A DNA stretch of 26,000 nt from Neocallimastix lanati (nom. inval.) (lineage: Eukaryota > Neocallimastigomycota > Neocallimastigomycetes > Neocallimastigales > Neocallimastigaceae). The stretch covers positions 667,501 through 693,500 of the forward strand of contig JACVTC010000067.1 of the NCBI GenBank assembly GCA_016946835.1. The letters are read 5' to 3'. Under the pieces are notes generated by a model, which worked only from the letters and a program-made list of their open reading frames with translations, ran no database searches and had not been told where the DNA came from. Below, one piece after another: positions 1 to 11,208 of the stretch. The translations under genes were made by a program, and so were the position numbers. Numbering within the stretch: the first letter of the stretch is position 1; every line of letters starts with the position of its first letter.

Positions 1-1785
1 ATCAAAAGAAATATATTAAAGATTTATTTGAAAAGAAATCCATGAAGGATCATTATCATAGTAAAAATAATAAAAATAGTAAGGGTAAGGGGGTTCCCAT
101 ACAAAGAAGGGAACCTTCTTCCTCTGAAGAAGAAGAAGAAGAAGATGATGATGATGAAGAAGAAAATGAACCAATTGTTATGGAAACTACAGAAGATGTA
201 ACAGAAGAAGAATCAGAAACAAAAGGATCTGCATCAAGATCAGAAACAGAAACATATTCAACATCAGAATCAGAATTAGAAGAATCAGAATCAGAAGACG
301 ATCATGCGATTTCCTCATCTGAATATGAGGAAAACAGTAAAGTATATTATAGTAGTCGAAATAATAATTTTAATTTTAATTTTAATTCCAATTCCAATTC
401 CAATCCTAATTTAAAAAATTATAATAATGAATCTGCCTATTCTGATTCTGAGATATCCACCTATAATAAATATTATCAGAATAAAGATCCTAGAAATATA
501 TATAGTAGAGAAAGAAGTAGATCCTATATGGAATCCATAAGATCAAAAGATAATATGAAAATGAATGATCGTAATACTAATACTAATAATAATAATAATA
601 ATAATAAGAATTATAATAATAAACATAATAATAGTCGTAGTCGTAATCATAATGATAATCATCATAGTCATCATAATAATATACCAACCTACAGTGTGAC
701 GTTAGATGATGATAAAAAAAGTAGAAAATCACGAAATAATAGTAAAAGTGATGTTAAAAATAGGGATAAACTCTCAATATCAAATCCCAATAATAATGTC
801 AAAACTAAACAAAATAAAAAGAGAAAACCATACATATCGAGAAAAACATCCAGTTATATGACAGATTCGAATATTAAAGAGTCCATTTTAAATATGATAT
901 ATAGTGAAGTCAATAATTTGAAAGCAACACTGGCACAAAATCATATTAATCGTATTGATTCCACAGATTCTCTTGCCTTAAATAAAGCCCTTTTTTGTAT
1001 AAAAACTAATCTTAGTAATAGAAAGAATAATTTACCAAATGACAGTAAACCTGAAATTAAAAATAGTATAGAAGAACTTTTAAATATACTAGATGGTATA
1101 AAAGATACCCAAAGAAGATACGAAAATTTAGAGGAGAATAATACACCAGAAGATGATAATAATAATAATAATAACAATGATAACAGTAATAATAATAATA
1201 ATACTAATATTAATGATAATGATAATTATCTCAAATTAAGAAGGAGTAATTCAAAATTAGATAGAAAAAAGAATGGATCAGAGAATAAGATGAGTAAGAA
1301 GATTATAAAAAATAATTCTAATGATAGAATTAATATAGAAAAAAGAAAAGAAGATAGTAATAATAATAAAAATATAGAGAATAATAATATTATCATAGAG
1401 GAAGAAGAGGTTAATAAAATGAAGAAAAAAAGTAATAAACAGGAAGTATATGAAATAGAAAATAATAATTACAATAATGAAAATAACAATGTCAATAATA
1501 TGAGAATATCAAGAAAAAATTCAAGAGATGATATTAGAAAAGTTACAGATCGAAAGAAAAATGGTAATTTTTTTTACAATTTTTTTTTTTAACTTCATCT
1601 ATTTATTTATGCGTTTTTTTTACATATATATAAATTTAACTAAATAAATTGATATGTAATACTAAAAATAAAATTTTATATATTTATACCATTTTTATTT
1701 TATGATATATTTTATTTATTTTTTTTTTTAATTATAAAATTTATTTGATATTGAATAAAAATAAAATAATGATATATAACCACCC

Positions 1786-1816
<31 letters not shown>

Positions 1817-4800
1817 TTTATTACAACAATTATGTATAATTTCTCTATTATTTATTTTTATATTAATAAATTTTTAAATAATAAAATAAAAAAAAAAAAA
1901 ATTAAAATAAAAAAAATTAAAATAAAAAAAAAAAAAATAAAAATAAAAACAAGCCTACGATATTAATACCGTTGATCCCTATAATTTAAATTATGATTCT
2001 CGTATTCGTAATTCAAAATCACCATTTAAGAAGAAGAACAAATTATTGGGATCTGAAGAGAAAAAATATATTACGACCAATGGTATTAGTACTGGTGCTG
2101 CTGTCGAGGAGAATGATAATAGTAATACGCCTACTCCTACTCCTACTCCTACTCTTCCTGCTACTAATAATAATACTAATAATAATAATGGTAAATATGT
2201 GAGTTCCATGATGATTAAAGAAAAGAATCTAAGTAGAGAATACATTATGGAAGAAATGAATAGAGATGATGAATTTCCATTGAATTCCAACTATCCTAAT
2301 AATTATGATTTCAATGATAATATACAACAAGTAGATAATTTAAGGAAAAAATTAAACGTATTAGCCAGTAATAATAAATATTTTGAGAGAAGGAATAAGG
2401 AGCTAGAAGAAATATTAAATGAGACGCTTAAGAGTTTAGAAATGCAACGATTAGAGCTTCAAAATAATGAAAAGGAGCTAGAACTGAAACGTCAAGAACT
2501 GCAACAAGTGAAATTGGAGATCAAAGAATCCAAAAAAGTGTTCCAAGAGAATATTGAACAACAAAATTTCCAGATTAAACAAACCCATAAAGAAATCGAA
2601 AATTTAAGAGAGCAACAAGAAAGCAATTCGAAACGACTCAGAGATCAAGAGATTCTTATTAATGTGAAAGAAGAAAAAATTAAAGAATATGATGCATTGT
2701 ATCAAGAAAGATTAGATAAAATAAAGGAATATAATACACTTATTCAGGATAAGAAGAAGAGCATAGAATTAAAGGAAAAGGTAATACGAGAAAAGAATAG
2801 TAATATATCCAAGATGGAATCCGTATTGGTTAGTAATAAAGCAAAGATTAGTGATCAAGAGTCCAAAATTAAAGAGAATCAGACCGTACTTCAAGAAATT
2901 GAAGTTAAAGTTGATCAACTGAAAAGGGATATGGAAGGGTATGAAAAGAAGATGATGGAACATAAATCCTTAATATCCCAGTATGATAACACTCTTAATG
3001 AATTTGAAGGGAAAAGTAAAGTGAATGAAACCGTGATTTCTAAACAAATACTGGAAATAAAAGAGAATGAGGTGAGACTTCATGAACAAAAGGAGCAAAT
3101 AAAGAGGAATGAGGAAAGACTCTCGGAGCAAACGAAGGGGATTCAAACGAACGATAAAGAACTCAACGAAATAAAGAAAGGACTTTCCCAACATAAGAAA
3201 AAATTAATTGATATGGAAAGAATGTGTGATGAATCGAAAAAGGATTATCAACAGTATCTTACGAATAAGGAAGAAGTATTGAATCAGATGAAAATACAAA
3301 ATGATACCATTAATAAGAATAATGAATTAATTAATCAACAAAAGAAGATTTTAAGTGAGATTGAGACGAAACGGGTAAGTCAAGCTCAAAAGATTAAGGA
3401 ACAAGAAACGATTCTCAGCAACTTTGATCATCGAGTTCAAGGAAAGGATAAAGATCTTTTAGCCCTTATAAAGAAGACAGAAACCATTAAATTAGAGATG
3501 AACGAAAAAAACAAGCTGCTAGAGTCATTGAATCTAGCCATTCAAAGTTCACAACAGCAGATTAAGGAACAAAAGGAAACCCAAGACAACTTTATACTTC
3601 AGCAGAAGAACACATTGAAAGATAATGAGATGGTCATTGAACGACAGATTAATGAGATTCAAGAGAATGAAAAGACATTGAATAGCATTAAGAGGAAGAT
3701 AGAATATTCGGATCATGAAAGCAAGAATATTGAAATCAGCATTGCCAGACGGAAAGAAAACATGGAGTTATTAGGTCGAACCATTAAGACGAATAAGCAA
3801 ATTCTAGCGGATCAAAACCAAACCATGGAACAAAATATGATACAGATTGAGGAACAGGAAGCCATCATTCAGAAGTATAGAAGATTTATAGAGAAAGGAG
3901 AACAGTTATTTTCAGAAGCCCATAATACCAATACGCTTAATAGGATTATTGAGAATCAGAGGAATCTATCGATAGAGAATGAATTAAGAATTGGAAGAAA
4001 ACAAATTCAAAATATTGAAGAAATAGAAGAAGAAGAAGAAGAAAGGGGAAGAAGAAGCAAAAGTAAAAGTAAAGGTAAAGGAAAAGGAAAGGGGAAAGGA
4101 AAAAATAAAGGAAAAGGAAAAGAAATTAAAGAAGAAGAAGAAGATAATGAAGAAGAAGAAGAAGAAGAAGAGGAATTAGATTTAAATTTCAAAACGACAG
4201 AACAAATGACTCATTTAAATATATTAAAAAGTAAAATTCTTGAGAGTCAACAACAATTAGAGAAATTACAAAGAAAAGAGTATGAAGAAGAAGAAGAAGA
4301 AGAAGAGAATACCTTACACTATAATTCAAAGTTTCATATGGATGAATCAAGCCTTTTCCATTATTCCAGTTTTGAAAATAATGATTTGAATAATGATAAT
4401 GATAACAATAATAATAATAATAACAATAATAATAGCATCATTAATAATAACAATAATGATAATATCAATACCAATACCAATACCAATACCAATTCCAATT
4501 CCAATATCAATACTAATATTAATATTAATAAATCACGCAATTCCTCCCTCAATGATATTACCATGAAGAATACTCAGGACATAAGGGATTCCCAATTTAT
4601 TCCCATGAAAAAGACCGCAAAAGCAAAAGCAAACAGTAATTCCATGGTGAACCTTAACTTTTCACATTCAGAAGAAATGGGCAGAAGTTTCAATAGTTAT
4701 TCTAATACTAATAACAACAACAAACCAATTAATACTTCTACTATCAACAGTAATAACAGCAACAATAATAATGCTAACAATACTAGCCGTCGTAGTATCG

Positions 4801-6260
4801 ATCACTATCATCGTAGTAATAATAATAGTAATAGTAGTATTAACATCAACAACAACAACAACAACAATAACAACAACAGCAACAACAATGACAATAATAG
4901 CACTAGCAATAATACTAGTTATGATAATTTAAATAATAGTAATCGTCGTAATCACAGTCGCAGTGGTGGAATGAACTCCCTTGACAATTTTACTTCTACC
5001 CCCAAGAGTAAGAATGAAATATCAATTTTAATAGAAACGACAAAAAGAATATTAAAAAGTTCAGATGCTCTTCGCGATAATGATGATATGAATGGCGTTG
5101 ACGTTGACCTCCAACTTGACAGGAATGAAAATTATAAGGAGGATATGGAACATGAATTCTATCCCAATCCAACGATCGCCACTGCTACCACCATGACCAA
5201 CATCATTCCAAATATGATGACAACCGATTTTAATGGAAGTCAAGGAGAACTTAAACATTCATCTTCCTATCTTATATACAATGAAGAATCAAAGAATTCA
5301 AACTCTAGAAATTCCATGAATAGAAGTAGCAATACAATCCATACTAATACTAGTGCAAATACTAATAATAATAATAATAATATGAGCAATAGCAATTATA
5401 ATAACAATAACAATAATAATAACAATAACAACAATAATAACAATAACAACAATAACAACAACAATAGTAATATGAATATGAATATTTTAAGTCATTCCAT
5501 TCTTAATGGTAATCGTTCCCAAGAGATATTAAATAATATTAATAATAACAATAACAATAACAATAATAATAACAATAATAATATTAATACAAATATTAAT
5601 AGTTCTAATAATAATAGTATTAATATTAGTAATAATAATAATAATAATAGTAATTCATATATGAACAATAATAATAATATTAATAATAATTCATATATGA
5701 ACAATAATAATAATATTAATAATAATAATAATATCAATAGTAATAACAACAACAATAATAATAATAATAATAATAATAATAGTTATACCCTCATAAATTA
5801 TAATGATACAGACAAAGTCATACCAAGTAATGTTAGTATCATTAATAATAATAATAGAAATAGTAACAGTAGGATTAAAAACGAGTATACGAATAGAAAT
5901 GAAATAAATAATCACAGTAGCAATAATAGTAGTAACAGTAATAGTAACATGATGAATATGGAAATGGAAAGAGATCAAGAATTAGGAGTAGTAAACGTAG
6001 AGTCAGGAGTTAGTGTAGGCGTAGAGAATGAAGATGGGTATGCATATGAGTATGATAATGAGTATGAAGACGAGTATGATGAGAATGAAGAAAGGAATCA
6101 ACGCCACCGTCGTCGTAGTCGTCATCATAAATTAAAGAAAAGGAATCCAAATATTGAGAATAGTTATTTTATTAGTAATAAATTGAAGAGTCAAATGGGA
6201 TTAGATCAAGGTCAAGGACAAGGACAATATAATAATAACAACAACAACAACAACAACAAC

Positions 6261-6294
<34 letters not shown>

Positions 6295-7400
6295 GTAATA
6301 ATAATAGTTATCACATGCAATCTCATGAAGAAGAAGGAGAAGGAGAAAGAGAAAGAGGAATGCTGAATCGATCAGGGATTAAAGGATCGAAGAGTAGTAT
6401 TCTCTCAGATATTAATAATTATTCTATGTCAAAGATCTCCAATCTCTCCAGCATCGAGAATATATCCAAATTTTCACTGTCCGCGTTTCCAAAAGCTCAA
6501 GATTTTGAGGAACCCATACTGAATCCAGAAGAAGAGATGGAAGAAGGAATGGAAGAAGAGATGGGAATGGGAATGGAAATGGGAATGAGAATGGATCCAA
6601 GAAAGAAGAGGAATGGTCCAACAGAAACCCAAGATCTTTCCCAGGCTAACTATCGATATAAGATAACAGAAGATGAAAATATGAATGAAGAAATAGAAGA
6701 TGTAGAAGCCGTCGATATGAATATGAATATGAGTATTACAAATAATAATAATAATAATAATAATAACAACAACAACAATAATAATAATAATAATAGTAAT
6801 AATTATAATTATAATACAAATAATAATCAAAATAATAATAAACTTTATCGAATTCCAGAGGAAGAGTATAATGAAAAGAATTCCTATGGTCAATTCTTTG
6901 GACAAGGACAACAACAACAACAATTTTCTAATTCCAATAATAGAAATATAAATAATAATAGTAGCAATAATAATTTGAATAACAATAACAATAATAGTAA
7001 TAGTATTTTAAATAACAGAAATAGTAATAGTATTTTGAATAACAATAACAATAATAGTAATAGTATTTTAAATAATAGAAATAGTAATAGTATTTTGAAT
7101 AACAATAACAATAATAGTAATAGTATTTTAAATAACAGAAATAGTAATAGTATTTTGAATAACAATAACAATAATAGTATTTTGAATAAAAATAATAGTA
7201 ATAGTATTTTGAATAACAATAACTGTAATAGTATTTTGAATAATATTAATAACAACAGTAATATTAGTATTAATAATAACAAAAATAATAATAATGTCAT
7301 TTATAATGGTGATAATAATAATAACAATAACAATAGTAAAATCATCAATAATAATTTTAATAACAATAATGTCATACAAAATAATATCAATAATAATATA

Positions 7401-7470
<70 letters not shown>

Positions 7471-7562
7471 GTTTTAATAGTAGTTTTAATAATAATAATA
7501 ATAGTTTTAATACCAGTATGAATAATAGTTTTAATAATAATAATAATAATAACAATAATATC

Positions 7563-7621
<59 letters not shown>

Positions 7622-8326
7622 TAATAATATCAATAATAATAACAATAATAATAATAATAATAATAATAATATAAACAATAATTCAGAAAACTGTAAGTTA
7701 AAAGATATCTATGATAATATATGATAATAATATAAATAAGATTATATGATAATACGATATATTAATAATAATTTTTTTATTAATTTATTTTCTATTTTTT
7801 TTTTTTTATAACAAAAAAAAAAAAAAAAAAAAAAAATTATTATTAAACAAAATTATAAAATTAACAAAATTAACAAAATAAACGAAAAATAAGTTAATAT
7901 CAATGGTAATAGTAATATCAATGGTAACAGTAATATCAATGGTAATAGTAATGTCAATGGTAATAGTAATAGTAATGTCAATAGTAATGGTAATAATATT
8001 AACTATCCACCACCACCACCACCGTTACCATCCTTCACTTCAGAACAACAACTACAACAACATCCTCTTGGACTTACACTGGAGGCTCTACCCATTGAAG
8101 AAGAAAAAGATCGTAAGGTACAAGGGGAAGATGAGAATTCGTTAGATTTTATGATGCGACTCTGTGGCTTTGAGACGTATACGGATGTACAGCTGAGGGA
8201 GATAAAGAATATGTAAAGTTGAAAAAAAAAAAAAGAAAATTATTAATAATAACAAAAAAAAAATATTGAGAAAAAAATTTTTTATTTTAATTTATTTTTT
8301 TCTTCTTCTTCTTCTTCTTCTTCTTC

Positions 8327-8377
<51 letters not shown>

Positions 8378-8806
8378 ATTAATATTTTATTTTATTTTAT
8401 TTTATTATATTTCAATTTTTTTTTTTTTTGTTATTAATTTTATTTTTTTTTTCTTCTTCTCCTTTTTCTTTATATATATATATATATATATATATTATAT
8501 TATATTATATTATATATTATATAGAAATATTATTAATAACAGTTTAAATGAAATACCCAATGAAATTGATCTCTTTGCAAATGTAGTTAATATGTAAGTA
8601 GTATCTCCCCCCCCAAAAAAAAAAAAAAAAATTATTATTATTATTTTTTTTTTTTTTTACTTTTTTATAAGAAATATATATATATATATATTTATTAATT
8701 ATTAATATATGTATTATACACTATATACACTCTATATATATACACTATGTATTATTATCTGTTATGTATTTACCTTCTTATCTCTTCCCATTCCTTTATC
8801 TCTCTA

Positions 8807-8850
<44 letters not shown>

Positions 8851-9532
8851 AAGATGGTTTAATAATAATATGATTATGTATATACCTAGAGAGATTGGTT
8901 ATTTAAAGAATTTGAAATTATTGTAAGTCATCATCCCAATAAGAATAAGAATAAAAAAGAAAAAATAATATATATATTTTATATTCATATATATATATAT
9001 TTAATATAATATATATTGATATAATAATAATAATTTATATTTATTTATTAATTTTTATATTTTTATTTTTTATTTTATTTTAAAATCTATATTGTTAATA
9101 TATAATAACAAAAAAAATAAAAAAAAAAAAAAAATTGAAATATTATTATAATTTCAAATTTCCAGATGTTTAGATGATAATCCATTGAGATCGATTAACA
9201 AAGAAATAGGATTATTAACCAATTTAGAAGAATTGTAATAATAAAATAATATTTATTTATATAATATACATATATACATATTAAACAAAAATTATATATA
9301 TAATATATATATAAAAATATGTTTTAAATAATTATAATTATAATATAATATAATAATTAATAATATTTTTATTTTTCTATTTTATTTTTATTTCTATTAA
9401 TTAAAAAAAAACTAACACCACCACAGGGATCTAAAAAATTGTCAATTGGAGAAACTACCCTATGAAATATTTAATCTGACTAAATTAAAAATATTGTAAT
9501 TAATAAAAATTATATATATTATATAATTAGCT

Positions 9533-9585
<53 letters not shown>

Positions 9586-9903
9586 AAGCTAATTTTTTTT
9601 TTATTTTATTTTAAAATTATATATATATATATATATGTATATAACTATTCAATAAGAAATTTATCCTGTAATTATTTAACGAAACTTCCAAGAGAGGTTG
9701 AAAATCTTAAGAGCATAGAAAAAATGTAAGAAAAAAAGAAAAAAAAAATTATTTAATATCACTTTAATTTTCTATTTTTTTTTATAATATTGTACTAATT
9801 ATATATTTATTATAATATATTATCAATATTAAAATATAATAATAATAATAATAATTAATAATATTGCTATTATTATATATAAACAAACAAAAATAAATAA
9901 ATA

Positions 9904-9939
<36 letters not shown>

Positions 9940-11165
9940 GATGGATTGATAATAATCAATTAATGTCTATTCCAGAATCAATAGGAAAATTAGTCCAATT
10001 GAAAGAACTGTAATATAAGAAAATATATATATAAATATATAAATATATAAATATATAAATATATAAATATATAGATAGATATTATTATTATTGTTATTTA
10101 ATTTCATTTTTAAAAATAATATAGAAAGTATAAGATATAAAACATAAAATATAATATTATATATTATATATAAAATATAAATATATTATATTATCATAAC
10201 ATTATTATACATTCCTCTCTTTTAATATATATATATATTAGTCTATAAAAAAAAATAATAATTAAAAAGATAATTAATTAAATTATTCTTTTCTTTTTTC
10301 TTTTTATATTTAATTATCTATATTAGTGATTTAAGTAGTAATCGACTTCAATATATTCCGGATACTTTAGGAACTCTTTCTAACCTAAGTCTTTTGTACT
10401 CTTTAATTATTATTATTATTATTATTATTATTATTTTTTTTTAATATTTTTATATTTAACATTTAATTAACTAATATCATTTATTTTTATTATAATTTCT
10501 ATAATATATATATATATATAAATATATAATAAAGATGGATGCAATCTAATCAATTGGAAAGTCTTCCCCCCAGTATCTTTAAACTACAAACTATTACTTT
10601 ACTGTAAAATTATTTAATTATTATTATTATTTATACTATATATTCGTTATTATAAATAATTTTATAAATAATAAAATAAAATAAAACAAAATAAAATGAT
10701 TATTAAATTATATACCTATATAACTTTAACTATAACTATACTCTATATATATAAATAAAATAGTAATTTAGGAAATAATAATATTTCATTTTTACCTATC
10801 GATGTTTTCCATATGGACAATCTTCAAGAATTGTAAAAATCAAATCAAATAAAAAAACCAAATTTTTTTTTTTTTTTTTTTTTTAATTAATATATATATA
10901 TATATACATATATCATAAATAATAATAAAAAAAAATATTAATATATATAAATAAATGTTAATATTTTATTATATTTTTATGTTTTATTACTAAAAAAAAA
11001 AAAAAATTAGGGTGATCGCCTGGAATAAATTTAAAGTGATTGATAGTGAACTCTATAAAGCAAAGAGTCTAAAGAAAATGTACATTTATTATTTTATCAT
11101 AATTATTATTAATTTATTTATTTATTTATATATTTATTTATTTAATACTAATTATAAATATATGT

Positions 11166-11208
<43 letters not shown>

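Larger units (their letters stand above)
1954..7692 (+). other. Exon 2: coiled coil and Asn-rich low-complexity region (5.7 kb)
   Basis: A single exon of 1913 codons. A short Pro/Thr-Asn linker (about 2130-2190) leads into a coiled coil at roughly 2330-3930. Glu-rich blocks then flank a Lys/Gly tract (about 4050-4130), and from about 4380 to the end there is Asn-dominated sequence with Ser, Ile and Met islands. A Glu/Gly/Met block lies at 6520-6600 and a Gln run near 6905-6925. Several islands without Asn runs (5020-5290, 5960-6220, 6360-6720) look like ordinary sequence and may be short binding motifs. The exon ends at a perfect GTAAGT donor (7693), not at the TGA 33 bases further on. Confidence 0.85.

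Noticed and set aside
1745-1966. Lys/Ile-rich open frame
   Set aside because: It lies in intron 1, begins in A/T simple sequence and ends just after the acceptor in the wrong frame.
2046-2048. TTG as start of the large exon
   Set aside because: Coding sequence continues upstream in frame to a splice acceptor at 1953, so this is an internal codon.
7301-7678. Leu-, Ile- or Val-rich minus-strand frames opposite the Asn tracts (also near 4361-4564, 5492-5978, 6890-7300)
   Set aside because: The reverse complement of AAT/AAC codons reads as Ile, Leu or Val; these are shadows of polyasparagine, not membrane proteins.
7903-8145. Open frame rich in Met, Val and Ile starting inside exon 3
   Set aside because: It is a different frame of the Gly/Asn/Ser repeat. 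The frame set by the 7692/7894 junction gives Asn-Gly-Asn-Ser, polyproline and then the LRRs.
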